Made by a program: the position numbers and the translations under genes. From contig NZ_JAMBOM010000001.1 of NCBI RefSeq assembly GCF_023715615.1, positions 1,240,001 to 1,304,000 on the forward strand: a stretch of 64,000 nucleotides of DNA, read 5' to 3'. This document shows, one piece after another, positions 8,158 to 17,750 of the stretch (positions are counted from its first letter, which is position 1; each line of letters opens with the position of its first letter). Below the pieces are notes generated by a model that did no database searches, was not told the DNA's origin, and saw nothing but the letters and a program-made list of their open reading frames with translations. This DNA is from Sporosarcina aquimarina. Its GTDB lineage: Bacteria > Bacillota > Bacilli > Bacillales_A > Planococcaceae.

Positions 8158-8685
8158 ATGTTAAAGATTCAAGAAATTAGAGAAATTATTAAACTTATCG
8201 ATCAGTCTTCAATCGACAAATTCACGTATGAAGCAGATGGGGCTAAAATTAAAATCGTAAAAAGTAATACTGTTGCAACAGCAACGGCACCTATTCAAGT
8301 ACAAATGCCAGTACCAGATGTTCAAGATTCAACTTCAGGAGCTCAGACTGTACAACCATCTGCACCTGTATCGGTTGAAGCACCTAAAAAAGTGGCAGCA
8401 CCGGTTGCGGAGCCTGCAGTGGAAGAAAAAGTTGCTGATCCATCATTAAAAAGTATCGTATCCCCAATGGTCGGTACGTTCTATAAGTCATCATCTCCAG
8501 AAGCAGCACCATTTGTTCAAGTTGGACAAAAAGTTGGAACTGAAGATGTTGTCTGCATTGTAGAAGCTATGAAGCTATTCAATGAAATCGAAGCAGAAGT
8601 ATCTGGTGAAATTGTTGAAATTCTTGTCAAAGATGGACAGCTGGTCGAGTATGGGCAGCCTCTTTTCCTTGTAAAAGAAAATTAA
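8158..8685 (+). CDS. accB: Acetyl-CoA carboxylase biotin carboxyl carrier protein
   Basis: 175 residues. A short helical N-terminus ([15 protein letters not shown]), an Ala/Pro/Val linker (about 40-100) and a C-terminal biotinyl domain with [16 protein letters not shown], in which the lysine carries biotin. It shuttles carboxyl groups from AccC to the carboxyltransferase for fatty-acid synthesis. I use ATG 8158, with AGGAGA at 8145-8150, rather than the in-frame ATG at 8137. accC follows after 14 bases. Confidence 0.96.
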   Translation: MLKIQEIREIIKLIDQSSIDKFTYEADGAKIKIVKSNTVATATAPIQVQMPVPDVQDSTSGAQTVQPSAPVSVEAPKKVAAPVAEPAVEEKVADPSLKSIVSPMVGTFYKSSSPEAAPFVQVGQKVGTEDVVCIVEAMKLFNEIEAEVSGEIVEILVKDGQLVEYGQPLFLVKEN

Positions 8686-8699
8686 AGGGGGAATGGACG

Positions 8700-10052
8700 A
8701 TGAAGAAAATTCTAATCGCAAATCGCGGTGAAATTGCCGTACGTATTATCCGTGCATGTAAAGAGCTAGGTTTGGAGACAGTCGCTGTGTACTCAGAAGC
8801 CGATCACGATGCATTGCATGTCAAAATTGCCGATGAAGCATTTTGCATCGGGCCAAAACTCTCAAAAGACAGTTACTTGAACTTTTCAAATATCATAAGT
8901 GTCGCAAAAATGACCGACTGCGATGGTATTCATCCAGGATATGGTTTCCTTGCTGAAAACGCAAGCTTCGCTGAAATGTGTGAAGAAGTGAATATCGAGT
9001 TTGTCGGTCCTACTTCTGATGCTATTTCACGTATGGGTACCAAAGATGTAGCGCGTGAAACGATGCGTCTAGCTGGAGTACCGATTGTGCCGGGATCAGA
9101 TGGTCTGGTCGCTGATGAAGAGGAAGCGCTTACCGTAGCTGAGGGAATCGGATTCCCTGTCATTATTAAAGCAACTGCTGGTGGCGGAGGAAAAGGAATT
9201 CGTGTAGCACGTGATCCGGAGGAACTTAAAAAAGGGATCAAGATTACCCAGAAAGAAGCTGCTGCTGCGTTTGGTAATCCTGGAGTTTATCTTGAAAAGT
9301 TCATTGAAGTTTTCCGACACGTTGAAATTCAAGTATTGGCGGACAAACATGGTAACACAGTTTACCTTGGTGAGCGCGATTGTTCCATTCAGCGCCGGAT
9401 GCAAAAGTTAGTGGAAGAAGCACCGTCTCCTGCACTAACTCCTGAATTGCGCAAAGAAATGGGACAGGCAGCTGTTAAAGCAGCGGAAGCCGTTGATTAC
9501 AGAGGTGCTGGTACGGTTGAATTCATCTTTGATCATATCAATAAGAAGTTCTACTTCATGGAAATGAATACAAGAATCCAGGTAGAACACCCTGTAACTG
9601 AAATGATCACGGGAATCGACCTAATTCAACAGCAATTGAAAGTTGCAGCAGGTGAAAAGCTAACTTTTAAACAAAAAGACATTAAGATTAATGGCTGGTC
9701 AATCGAGTGCCGTATCAACGCGGAAAACCCGGAGAAAAACTTCATGCCATCACCAGGTACGGTAGAAATGTATCTTCCACCAGGTGGAAATGGTGTACGT
9801 GTAGATTCAGCTGTTTATCCGGGATACAAAATTCCGCCGTTTTACGACTCGATGGTAGCGAAATTGATTGTTCATGCGGACACGCGTGAAGAAGCGGTTG
9901 CACGCATGAAACGCGCACTAGATGAATTTGTGGTAGAAGGAGTTAAGACAACTATTCCTTTCCACTATAATCTCATGAAAAATGATGTGTTTAAATCAGG
10001 AGATTTTGACACGAAGTTTCTTGAAAAATATGATGTTATGAATTCAAACTAA
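8700..10052 (+). CDS. accC: Acetyl-CoA carboxylase biotin carboxylase subunit
   Basis: 450 residues, the normal length. It carboxylates the biotin of AccB using ATP and bicarbonate. Visible are the N-terminal [18 protein letters not shown], the glycine-rich ATP-binding loop [13 protein letters not shown] (about 160-172), [20 protein letters not shown] and the catalytic [15 protein letters not shown]. No biotin carboxylase specific for propionyl-CoA is found beside mmdA at 41 kb, so this subunit might also serve that enzyme (inference). Confidence 0.97.
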   Translation: MKKILIANRGEIAVRIIRACKELGLETVAVYSEADHDALHVKIADEAFCIGPKLSKDSYLNFSNIISVAKMTDCDGIHPGYGFLAENASFAEMCEEVNIEFVGPTSDAISRMGTKDVARETMRLAGVPIVPGSDGLVADEEEALTVAEGIGFPVIIKATAGGGGKGIRVARDPEELKKGIKITQKEAAAAFGNPGVYLEKFIEVFRHVEIQVLADKHGNTVYLGERDCSIQRRMQKLVEEAPSPALTPELRKEMGQAAVKAAEAVDYRGAGTVEFIFDHINKKFYFMEMNTRIQVEHPVTEMITGIDLIQQQLKVAAGEKLTFKQKDIKINGWSIECRINAENPEKNFMPSPGTVEMYLPPGGNGVRVDSAVYPGYKIPPFYDSMVAKLIVHADTREEAVARMKRALDEFVVEGVKTTIPFHYNLMKNDVFKSGDFDTKFLEKYDVMNSN

Positions 10053-10070
10053 GGAAGGAGGCGCGCTGAT

Positions 10071-10469
10071 ATGGCTGAAAAAGCGAATTCTTTTATTGAA
10101 GCAAACTCCTCTGCTAGCGAGAGCCTTGGCCAGATTGAGCTCGCTCCTGAAGTTCTGGAAGTTATTATTGGAATCGCAACTTCTGAAGTTCAAGGGATTG
10201 CGATGACTTCAGGAAACTTTGCAACTGGTGTTGCAGAACGATTCGGAAAAGTCATGCATGGTAAAGGCGTGAAAACTGACTGGGTAGATAACAAACTCAT
10301 CATAGACGTCTTTTGTATCGCAGAAGATGGTCAACTTATCCCACAAGTAGCTGCAAATGTACAGAAAAAAATCAAAGAAGCAGTGTATCACATGACTTCG
10401 ATTGAAACAGGAGAAGTCAATGTACACGTAACTGGAATCCGTTCTGAAGTGAATTCAGTGACAGAATGA
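10071..10469 (+). CDS. yqhY: Asp23/Gls24 family envelope protein YqhY
   Basis: 132 residues with the Asp23/Gls24 fold: LAPEVLEVIIGIATSEVQGI near the N-terminus and VNVHVTGI near the end. YqhY belongs with accBC in Firmicutes and in B. subtilis its loss perturbs acetyl-CoA carboxylase activity, so a role in tuning fatty-acid synthesis is likely. GGAAGGAGG at 10051-10059 precedes the ATG. Terminator follows. Confidence 0.93.
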   Translation: MAEKANSFIEANSSASESLGQIELAPEVLEVIIGIATSEVQGIAMTSGNFATGVAERFGKVMHGKGVKTDWVDNKLIIDVFCIAEDGQLIPQVAANVQKKIKEAVYHMTSIETGEVNVHVTGIRSEVNSVTE

Positions 10470-10471
10470 CG

Positions 10472-10500
10472 AAAAGCATCATCTTCGGATGATGCTTTTG
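10472..10500 (+). terminator. Terminator after yqhY
   Basis: Perfect 12-pair stem AAAAGCATCATC / GATGATGCTTTT with a TTCG tetraloop at 10484-10487. Confidence 0.88.
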
Positions 10501-10579
10501 CCTATTGTGACTGTATCTTCATACAGCATGTGTGCTATGATAAAGCCTAATCGAACCAGTGACGAAGGAGACAAATTGT

Positions 10580-10966
10580 ATGAAACGAAGAGAAGCGAGA
10601 GAAAAAGCGGTCCAGACCCTTTTCCAGCTTGATGGAACAACACTACCTGTAGAAGAGGCAATCAGCTATATTACTGAAGAACCTGTAGATTCTTTTTATG
10701 AAATGCTTGTAAAAGGAACACGTGAAAAACAAGAATCTATTGATGAAGTGCTGACAGGGAAATTAGAAAATTGGTCATTAGACAGACTTCCGAAAATTGA
10801 ACGTACAGTACTTCGACTGGCAGTGTACGAGTTGTTGTATAACGAAGATGTTCCGCACAAAGTAGCAGTGAACGAGGCAATTGAACTTTGCAAAACTTTT
10901 GGAGATGAAAAGTCAGGCAGATTTGTTAATGGTGTGCTGTCGAAATTTGAACAACAAAGGATGTGA
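10580..10966 (+). CDS. nusB: Transcription antitermination factor NusB
   Basis: 128 residues, all-helical NusB family, which with NusE (S10) binds boxA of rRNA leaders. Motifs: [17 protein letters not shown] at the start, [18 protein letters not shown] and [20 protein letters not shown] in the second half. ATG 10580 follows GAAGGAG at 10564-10570; an in-frame upstream ATG at 10559 lies before the ribosome site and is unlikely. Overlaps folD by a few bases. Confidence 0.95.
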   Translation: MKRREAREKAVQTLFQLDGTTLPVEEAISYITEEPVDSFYEMLVKGTREKQESIDEVLTGKLENWSLDRLPKIERTVLRLAVYELLYNEDVPHKVAVNEAIELCKTFGDEKSGRFVNGVLSKFEQQRM

Positions 10967-11832
10967 CGAATTTGCCAAGTGAACTCATAGATGGAAAAGC
11001 GATCGGCGCAAAAATTCGGGAAGAGATTAAAATAGACGTGGACCGACTCATCGAAAGAGGATGTCGTCCAGGTCTTGCTGTTGTCCTTGTTGGAGAAGAC
11101 CAAGCATCTCGTACATACGTAAAAAATAAAGAGAAATCCAGTACAGCAGTTGGCATGAAATCTGAAATGATTGAGTTACCAATTACCGTTAGTCAAAAAG
11201 ACTTGTTGGATACGGTTGCTCGGTTGAATAGCGATCCAACAATTCATGGCATTCTTGTCCAATTGCCATTACCTCCTCATATTGATGAAAACAAAGTGAT
11301 TCGTTCCATTTCCCCTAAAAAAGATGTGGATGGTTTTCATCCGGAGAACGTAGGCAAGATGATTATTGGCCAGAATTCATTTGTCTCATGCACCCCTGCA
11401 GGTATTATGGAATTACTTGAGCAAGCAGGGACTACAATATCTGGGAAACATGCAGTTATTGTCGGTCGTAGTAATATCGTAGGTAAGCCTATGGGACAAT
11501 TGCTTCTTCAAAAAGACGCAACCGTAACCTACTGCCATTCTAAGACAGAAAACTTGGAGTCATTTACTCGTCAAGCGGATATATTGATAGTCGCGATTGG
11601 GCAGGCAAAATACATTACAGCTGAGCATATCAAAGAAGGTGCCACAGTCATTGATGTTGGCATGAATCGGGATGAAAATGGAAAGTTATGTGGAGATGTC
11701 GATTTTGAGAGCGTTAAAGAAAAAGCAGCTGCACTAACCCCTGTCCCAGGTGGTGTCGGTCCCATGACTGTAACTATGTTACTGAAAAACACGTTGAAGA
11801 GTGCTCAATTGACGTGTAGTAATTATATTTAA
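10963..11832 (+). CDS. folD: Methylenetetrahydrofolate dehydrogenase/cyclohydrolase
   Basis: 289 residues. Bifunctional enzyme interconverting 5,10-methylene-, methenyl- and 10-formyl-tetrahydrofolate. Key blocks are [17 protein letters not shown] (with Tyr and the catalytic Lys), LPLPPHIDE and [21 protein letters not shown] (NADP loop) and [21 protein letters not shown] 10963 overlaps the nusB stop; a TTG at 10972 is 11 bases behind AAAGG and is an alternative start. Confidence 0.96.
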   Translation: MTNLPSELIDGKAIGAKIREEIKIDVDRLIERGCRPGLAVVLVGEDQASRTYVKNKEKSSTAVGMKSEMIELPITVSQKDLLDTVARLNSDPTIHGILVQLPLPPHIDENKVIRSISPKKDVDGFHPENVGKMIIGQNSFVSCTPAGIMELLEQAGTTISGKHAVIVGRSNIVGKPMGQLLLQKDATVTYCHSKTENLESFTRQADILIVAIGQAKYITAEHIKEGATVIDVGMNRDENGKLCGDVDFESVKEKAAALTPVPGGVGPMTVTMLLKNTLKSAQLTCSNYI

Positions 11833-11868
11833 GAAAACGGCTAATGCCGTTACATAGAATAAACCAGT

Positions 11869-11899
11869 GCTGTTTCTTGTTAGAGAGAGACAGCTTTTT
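11869..11899 (+). terminator. Hairpin between folD and xseA
   Basis: GCTGTTTC at 11869-11876 pairs with GAGACAGC at 11887-11894 (one wobble), followed by TTTTTAT. It may end the nusB-folD transcript just before the xseA ribosome site. Confidence 0.65.
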
Positions 11900-11919
11900 A
11901 TACGCAGGAGGGGAATTCG

Positions 11920-13272
11920 TTGTCAGGTAATCCATACTTAACCGTACAAGCAGTAACTAAATACATTAAGCGGAAATTTGATGCCGATCCACACTTGCGG
12001 AATGTCTATATAAAAGGTGAATTGTCCAATGTGAAAATTCATCCAAGTGGACACATATACTTTACGTTGAAAGATGACAAAAGTAGAATTCAAGCAGCTA
12101 TGTTTCGTGGGAATGCTTCTAGTTTGAAATTCAGACCAGAAAGTGGCATGAATGTACTGATAACAGGGGATATTAATGTATATGAAAGTAGTGGGCACTA
12201 TCAGCTTTATGTACAAACCATGGAACCAGATGGTATCGGGGCACTTTTTCTTGCTTTTGAGCAATTAAAAGAACAATTAGGCAAGGAAGGTTTGTTCGAC
12301 GTCCGATGGAAAAAGCCGTTGCCGTGGATTCCTAAAAAAGTAGGTGTCATTACCGCTAAATCTGGCGCTGCGTTCCAAGATATCTGTTCAACGATAGCTC
12401 GTAGATTTCCTATGGCTGAGATAGTATTGTTCCCCGCAGCTGTTCAAGGGAAACAAGCGGTACCTTCCATTGTTGAAGCAATTGGACAAGCGCAACTCCA
12501 TGGTGATATCGACGTCCTCATTGTTGGAAGAGGCGGTGGCTCCATAGAAGATTTATGGGCATTTAACGAAGAAGCGGTGGCTAGAGCAATTTTTTCTTGT
12601 CCAATCCCTACCATCAGCGCAGTCGGTCACGAGACAGATACAACGATTGCGGATTTTGTTGCAGATCATCGTGCCCCCACTCCTACTGCGGCTGCAGAAC
12701 TTGCAGTCCCCGCAAAAGAAGAATTGGCAGGACGTATTCTAGATCGAAAACGAGTGATTTATCGTTCTCTTGCGACGCATCTTTCTCAAGAACAAAAAAG
12801 ATTGGATCGTTTGAAAAATGCGTATCCGTTTCTTTATCCGGAAAGATTATATCGACCATTTATTGAAAAACAGTCATCTCTTGAAGAGCGTCTTTTGCGG
12901 AGTCACAGTGAATTGGTATATCGAAAATCTCAGCATGTTACTCAAGTAAGTGCACGATTACAATACGTTTCACCAGTTCTCCAGCTACAGCAACACTTAA
13001 AAGATTCGGTTATTGTTGAAGAACGGCTCCTTCGGGCAATGCGGCAATCCTTAGGTGGCAAACAAGACCGCTTCTTGACAGGTATTCGAATGTTGCAAGC
13101 TCTCAATCCACTAAACGTGATGGAGAGAGGATTTACAATCGTTTATAAACAAGGCGAACTAGTGAAGACCGCCGGATCCCTAACACCAGGAGATTCTGTA
13201 GAGATCAACATGCAGGATGGTACTGCGATTGCTGAAGTCCGCTCGATTGAACCCCTTAAGGAGGAATCATGA
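11920..13272 (+). CDS. xseA: Exodeoxyribonuclease VII large subunit
   Basis: 450 residues: an N-terminal OB-fold (VYIKGELSNVKIHPSGHIYF, about 28-47) and the catalytic domain with GRGGGSIEDLWAFNEE (about 203-218) and GHETDTTIADFVADHRAPTP (about 237-256), then a coiled-coil tail. The enzyme degrades single-stranded DNA. TTG start at 11920 with GCAGGAGGGG at 11904-11913. xseB follows in the next base after the stop. Confidence 0.96.
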   Translation: MSGNPYLTVQAVTKYIKRKFDADPHLRNVYIKGELSNVKIHPSGHIYFTLKDDKSRIQAAMFRGNASSLKFRPESGMNVLITGDINVYESSGHYQLYVQTMEPDGIGALFLAFEQLKEQLGKEGLFDVRWKKPLPWIPKKVGVITAKSGAAFQDICSTIARRFPMAEIVLFPAAVQGKQAVPSIVEAIGQAQLHGDIDVLIVGRGGGSIEDLWAFNEEAVARAIFSCPIPTISAVGHETDTTIADFVADHRAPTPTAAAELAVPAKEELAGRILDRKRVIYRSLATHLSQEQKRLDRLKNAYPFLYPERLYRPFIEKQSSLEERLLRSHSELVYRKSQHVTQVSARLQYVSPVLQLQQHLKDSVIVEERLLRAMRQSLGGKQDRFLTGIRMLQALNPLNVMERGFTIVYKQGELVKTAGSLTPGDSVEINMQDGTAIAEVRSIEPLKEES

Positions 13273-13515
13273 ATGGAAACTGATTCAATGAAATTTGAAG
13301 AAGCGATGCTGGAATTGGAAAAGATTGTTCAACAACTTGAAACTGGAGATGTTCAACTAGAAGATTCCATCGCCTTATATAAAAAAGGAATGGAGCTTTC
13401 TACATTCTGTCAACAAAAACTGCAACATGCTGAGAAGCAACTCGTTAGTATTGTAGACAAGAATGGAGAAACGACACCATTGGAATCTTCGAAGGGAGAG
13501 AATCCAAGTGAGTGA
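13273..13515 (+). CDS. xseB: Exodeoxyribonuclease VII small subunit
   Basis: 80 residues. FEEAMLELEKIVQQLETGD followed by LEDSIALYKKGMELSTFCQQ is the standard two-helix XseB signature; several copies pack on XseA. AAGGAGG overlaps the end of xseA, showing tight coupling. The last 8 bases overlap ispA. Confidence 0.96.
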   Translation: METDSMKFEEAMLELEKIVQQLETGDVQLEDSIALYKKGMELSTFCQQKLQHAEKQLVSIVDKNGETTPLESSKGENPSE

Positions 13516-14392
13516 GCAACTGAATAGATTTATGGATGAACAGTTACCGCTTTTACATACACACTTCACAGAACTTTTTAAAGGGAAGAGTTACCCTGAA
13601 GTTTTGAATGAAGCGATGTCCTACTCTGTGCATGCAGGAGGAAAAAGGATCCGCCCTCTCCTAGTTCTCGCAGTGCTTAAAGATTTACAATCAACATCTC
13701 AAGATGCAGTGCAAGTGGCGGGTGCGATTGAACTAATTCACACATATTCTTTAATACATGATGATCTTCCATGTATGGATGACGATGATTTTAGAAGAGG
13801 AAATCCGACAAACCATGTTGTCTTTGGAGAAGCAACAGCTGTTTTAGCTGCGGATGCCTTGCAAACTCTTGCATTTGAAGAACTTGCATCGTTGCAGCAC
13901 ACGGATCCAACTACAATACTTGCCATTTTAAGAGCAGTGAGTACCGCATCAGGGGCAGCCGGAATGGTAGGGGGACAGATTCTTGATATGCAAGGAGAAG
14001 GAAAACAGCTTACCTTAACTGAGCTAGAAGAAATTCATGTCCATAAAACAGGCGCATTGCTTGCGTGTTGTGTTGAATCTGGTGCACTTCTAGCAAATGT
14101 ATCTGAATCGGTCATGCAAAGCCTTCGCATTTTTTCAAGTAATATAGGCTTGGCATTTCAAATCAAAGATGACATATTAGACGTTACTGCTTCCACTGAG
14201 CAACTTGGAAAGACGGCAAACAAAGATACAGCAAGTGCTAAGAGTACATACCCAGCATTACTCGGGCTGGAAGGCGCTCAAGCTAAGCTTGAAAATCATC
14301 ACAAACTAGCACTAGATGCTTTAGAGGAAATCGGTTTAGGAAGTTCTCTATTATCACAAATTGCAGACTATATTATTAATCGAAACGCATAA
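13508..14392 (+). CDS. ispA: Farnesyl diphosphate synthase
   Basis: 294 residues. Builds farnesyl diphosphate from IPP and DMAPP/GPP for quinone and cell-wall lipid carriers. First Asp-rich motif HDDLPCMDDDDFRRG and second FQIKDDILDVTAS are intact, as is HAGGKRIRP. GTG 13508 is preceded by GGGAGAG at 13494-13500 and overlaps xseB; the frame extends to 13463 but without a ribosome site. dxs, which supplies the precursors, follows. Confidence 0.95.
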   Translation: MSEQLNRFMDEQLPLLHTHFTELFKGKSYPEVLNEAMSYSVHAGGKRIRPLLVLAVLKDLQSTSQDAVQVAGAIELIHTYSLIHDDLPCMDDDDFRRGNPTNHVVFGEATAVLAADALQTLAFEELASLQHTDPTTILAILRAVSTASGAAGMVGGQILDMQGEGKQLTLTELEEIHVHKTGALLACCVESGALLANVSESVMQSLRIFSSNIGLAFQIKDDILDVTASTEQLGKTANKDTASAKSTYPALLGLEGAQAKLENHHKLALDALEEIGLGSSLLSQIADYIINRNA

Positions 14393-14428
14393 AGTAAGGC
14401 GTCTAGATGGTACTGTTTGTTGGATTGT

Positions 14429-14437
14429 TGATATAAT
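14429..14437 (+). promoter_or_regulatory. Extended -10 promoter for dxs
   Basis: TGATATAAT is a perfect extended -10 box (TGnTATAAT) about 50 bases before dxs. No clear -35 box is present at 17 bases, which is common for extended -10 promoters. Confidence 0.55.
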
Positions 14438-14488
14438 AAGGAAAACGAGTGAAACAGTAGTATTAACTTATGAAGGTGTGTGATAGAG

Positions 14489-16387
14489 ATGGATCTTACA
14501 AAGATCAACAGTCCATCGGATATTAAAAACTTGAACCTGGAAGAGATGAAAGAACTCGCTTCAGACATTCGGAAGTTTCTAATAAACAAATGTTCTGTAA
14601 CAGGCGGTCATATCGGACCTAATCTAGGTGTAGTGGAGTTGACAATCGCTCTACACAAATTCTTTAATAGTCCACAGGACAAATTTATTTGGGACGTTGG
14701 GCATCAAGCGTATGTTCATAAAATTTTAACCGGTCGAGCTGGTGATTTTGACACGCTTCGTAAATACAAAGGGTTAAGCGGTTTCCCAAAGATGGCAGAG
14801 AGTGAGCATGACGTCTGGGAAACAGGACATAGTTCAACTTCGTTATCGGCAGCGATGGGGATGGCGGCAGCGCGCGATATTAAAGGTGACGACAACTATG
14901 TTATTCCTATTATCGGTGACGGAGCATTAACAGGCGGTATGGCGCTGGAAGCCCTTAACCATATTGGAAGTCAACAGACAAACATGATCGTTATTTTGAA
15001 TGATAACGAAATGTCAATTGCACCGAACGTAGGAGCACTACATTCTGTACTAGGGAAATTACGGACAGCTGGAAAATATAACAGCGTAAAAGACGATGTT
15101 GAAGAATTGATAAAACGTATCCCGGCAGTTGGAGGGAAGATGGCATCGTTAGCTGAACGACTTAAAGATAGTCTGAAATATTTAGTTGTATCCGGTGTTT
15201 TCTTTGAAGAGCTCGGTTTTACCTATTTAGGACCGATAGATGGTCACGATTTCAATGAATTGGAACGCAATCTACTCTATGCTAAAAAAATGGAAGGACC
15301 TGTCCTTCTTCATGTTGTTACGAAAAAAGGAAAAGGTTACCATCCAGCTGAAAATGATAAAGTGGGAACCTGGCATGGAACTGGTCCTTATAAAATAGAA
15401 ACTGGAGATTTTGTAAAATCCCCTGCTAAAGGACCATCTTGGAGTGGATTGGTTGCAGCCACAGTTGCAAGAATTGCTCGAGATGATCGACGTGTTGCGA
15501 CGATTACACCAGCGATGCCTGTTGGTTCAAAATTAGAAGCAATTTCAGCCGAATTCCCTGAACGTTTTTATGATGTTGGAATTGCAGAACAACATGCAGC
15601 GACTATGGCTGCAGGTATGGCGACACAAGGGATGAAACCGTTCTTGTCCATCTACTCTACGTTCCTTCAGCGTGCATATGATCAGTTAGTCCATGATATT
15701 GCTCGTCAAAAGTTAAATGTTTTCATTGGTATCGATCGCGCGGGACTAGTAGGTGCTGATGGCGAAACTCACCAAGGTGTTTTTGACATCGCATTCTTAC
15801 GTCACTTACCTCACATGGTTATTATGATGCCGAAAGATGAAAATGAAGGTCAGCACATGGTTAAAACTGCGTTAGAGTATAACGATGGACCAATTGCTAT
15901 GCGGTACCCACGAGGAAATGGGTTCGGTATTCCTATGGATGAAGAACTAAAAGTGTTACCAATTGGGAAATGGGAAAAGTTAACCGATGGACAAGATGCA
16001 ACAATTTTAACATTCGGTACAACAATTCCGATGGCATACGAAGCTGCAGAACTATTGGCAGAGCGAGGAATTTCAGTTAGCATCGTAAACGCTCGTTTCA
16101 TTAAACCGTTAGATGAAGAGATGTTGAATGAACTCTTTGCAGCTGGAAAACCGATTATTACTGTGGAAGAAGCAGTTCTCGCGGGAGGTTTCGGTAGCGC
16201 AGTTCTTGAATACGCTCACGATTCCGGTGTTAGTGCTCCGATTTACAGAATGGGGATACCAGACCAATTTATCGAGCATGGAGATGTCGATGCATTGCTT
16301 GCTGAAATCGGGATGACTCCGGGTACACTTGCAGATTTGACGGTAGATGCAATTTCCGTATTGGAACGGAAGAAGGAAATGCAATGA
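14489..16387 (+). CDS. dxs: 1-deoxy-D-xylulose-5-phosphate synthase
   Basis: 632 residues. Thiamine-diphosphate enzyme that joins pyruvate and glyceraldehyde 3-phosphate at the head of the MEP isoprenoid pathway. Seen are [13 protein letters not shown], the ThDP motif [15 protein letters not shown] to ILNDNEMSI, and the transketolase-type [18 protein letters not shown] 14489 is preferred; GTG 14480 in frame lies too close to the AAGG site. The stop overlaps tlyA (ATGA). Confidence 0.95.
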   Translation: MDLTKINSPSDIKNLNLEEMKELASDIRKFLINKCSVTGGHIGPNLGVVELTIALHKFFNSPQDKFIWDVGHQAYVHKILTGRAGDFDTLRKYKGLSGFPKMAESEHDVWETGHSSTSLSAAMGMAAARDIKGDDNYVIPIIGDGALTGGMALEALNHIGSQQTNMIVILNDNEMSIAPNVGALHSVLGKLRTAGKYNSVKDDVEELIKRIPAVGGKMASLAERLKDSLKYLVVSGVFFEELGFTYLGPIDGHDFNELERNLLYAKKMEGPVLLHVVTKKGKGYHPAENDKVGTWHGTGPYKIETGDFVKSPAKGPSWSGLVAATVARIARDDRRVATITPAMPVGSKLEAISAEFPERFYDVGIAEQHAATMAAGMATQGMKPFLSIYSTFLQRAYDQLVHDIARQKLNVFIGIDRAGLVGADGETHQGVFDIAFLRHLPHMVIMMPKDENEGQHMVKTALEYNDGPIAMRYPRGNGFGIPMDEELKVLPIGKWEKLTDGQDATILTFGTTIPMAYEAAELLAERGISVSIVNARFIKPLDEEMLNELFAAGKPIITVEEAVLAGGFGSAVLEYAHDSGVSAPIYRMGIPDQFIEHGDVDALLAEIGMTPGTLADLTVDAISVLERKKEMQ

Positions 16388-17205
16388 CCAATACGGATCC
16401 TAAAGAACGGGTTGACGTCTTGCTAGTTCAACGTGGGTTGGTAGAAACGAGAGAACAGGCAAAGCGATCGATTATGGCAGGCATCGTGTATTCCAATGAA
16501 ACACGGATGGATAAGCCAGGAGAAAAAATAAAATCTTCCTTACCGTTACAAGTAAAAGGCTCAACGTTGAAATACGTGAGCCGCGGAGGATTAAAATTAG
16601 AAAAAGCGTTAGAGGAATTTGATGTTACGGTAAATGGACGGATAATGCTGGACATCGGTTCATCGACAGGTGGATTTACGGATTGTGCGCTTCAGAATGG
16701 TGCAAAACATTGTTATGCTTTAGATGTGGGGACAAACCAGCTTGCGTGGAAGATCCGCTCAGACAATCGTGTTACGGTAATGGAGAAATGCAACTTTCGA
16801 TATGCAACACCTGATATGTTTACCGAAGGATTACCTGATTTCGCGACAATTGACGTATCCTTCATTTCCCTAGGACTGATACTACCACCTTTAAAACAAA
16901 TACTGATTCCTGGCGGAGATGTGTTGGCGCTAGTGAAACCTCAGTTTGAAGCTGGTAAAGAGAATGTTGGGAAGAAAGGAATCGTACGCGAAGGTGCGGT
17001 TCACAAAGAAGTATTGCGAAAAGTAGCCGAGTTTGCTTCACAAGAAGGGTTTAGCCTAAGGGATTTGACGTATTCTCCAGTTACAGGAGGGGAAGGGAAT
17101 ATTGAATTCCTATTCCATCTAGTTGCTGAAGATCAGCCTACAACTAGTGTTACAGACAAAGACTTCTCAGAATTAGTTAAGAGAGCCCATTCAGAATTAG
17201 CGTAA
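16384..17205 (+). CDS. tlyA: TlyA family rRNA 2'-O-methyltransferase
   Basis: 273 residues. N-terminal S4 RNA-binding domain ([20 protein letters not shown]) and a FtsJ/RrmJ-type SAM domain with [30 protein letters not shown] and [10 protein letters not shown] carrying the catalytic Lys. Homologues methylate 16S and 23S rRNA cytidines. Same place as yqxC in B. subtilis, between dxs and ahrC. A second hemolysin-like role was once suggested for the family but is not supported by anything here. Confidence 0.93.
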   Translation: MTNTDPKERVDVLLVQRGLVETREQAKRSIMAGIVYSNETRMDKPGEKIKSSLPLQVKGSTLKYVSRGGLKLEKALEEFDVTVNGRIMLDIGSSTGGFTDCALQNGAKHCYALDVGTNQLAWKIRSDNRVTVMEKCNFRYATPDMFTEGLPDFATIDVSFISLGLILPPLKQILIPGGDVLALVKPQFEAGKENVGKKGIVREGAVHKEVLRKVAEFASQEGFSLRDLTYSPVTGGEGNIEFLFHLVAEDQPTTSVTDKDFSELVKRAHSELA

Positions 17206-17206
17206 C

Positions 17207-17255
17207 AAGAAAAGGGATTCATCTGGAAACAATGATGGAATCCCTTTCTTTTTCT
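17207..17255 (+). terminator. Terminator after tlyA
   Basis: AAGAAAAGGGATTC at 17207-17220 pairs with GAATCCCTTTCTT at 17238-17250, then TTTTCTT. Confidence 0.85.
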
Positions 17256-17283
17256 TACAAATGATGTGCAGGGAGTGATTGAT

Positions 17284-17733
17284 ATGAACAAAGGGCAGCG
17301 CCATCTTCGCATCCGCGAGATTATTACCTCTCAAGCGATTGAAACGCAAGATCAGCTCGTAGATACACTAAAAAGTTCGGGTGTGGATGTGACGCAAGCA
17401 ACCGTTTCCCGAGATATTAAAGAATTACATTTATTCAAAACACCATTGCCTGATGGACGTTATAAATATAGTTTACCGGCTAATCCACAATTCAATATTG
17501 AGGATAAATTACACCGAATGTTGACCGATGCTTTCATTAGTATTGATGGTGCAAGTCATTTTCTCATATTGAAAACGCTACCTGGCAATGCACATGCAGT
17601 TGGTTCACTCATCGATCATCTGGAATGGATCGAAATGCTTGGCACCATTTGTGGCGACGACACGTGTATGATTATCTGTCGTGATGAAGTAGGTGCGAGC
17701 TCAGTGAGAGATCGTTTGCTTGCAATGCTGTAA
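17284..17733 (+). CDS. ahrC: Arginine repressor/activator AhrC (ArgR)
   Basis: 149 residues, identical in length to B. subtilis AhrC. N-terminal winged helix ([20 protein letters not shown] then [15 protein letters not shown]) and C-terminal arginine-binding hexamerisation domain with [20 protein letters not shown] and [15 protein letters not shown], containing the GDDT arginine contact. It represses arginine synthesis and activates catabolism. ATG 17284 follows AGGGAGTGAT; the ATG at 17266 in frame has no ribosome site. Confidence 0.96.
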   Translation: MNKGQRHLRIREIITSQAIETQDQLVDTLKSSGVDVTQATVSRDIKELHLFKTPLPDGRYKYSLPANPQFNIEDKLHRMLTDAFISIDGASHFLILKTLPGNAHAVGSLIDHLEWIEMLGTICGDDTCMIICRDEVGASSVRDRLLAML

Positions 17734-17750
17734 GAAAGGGGGGAAATCCC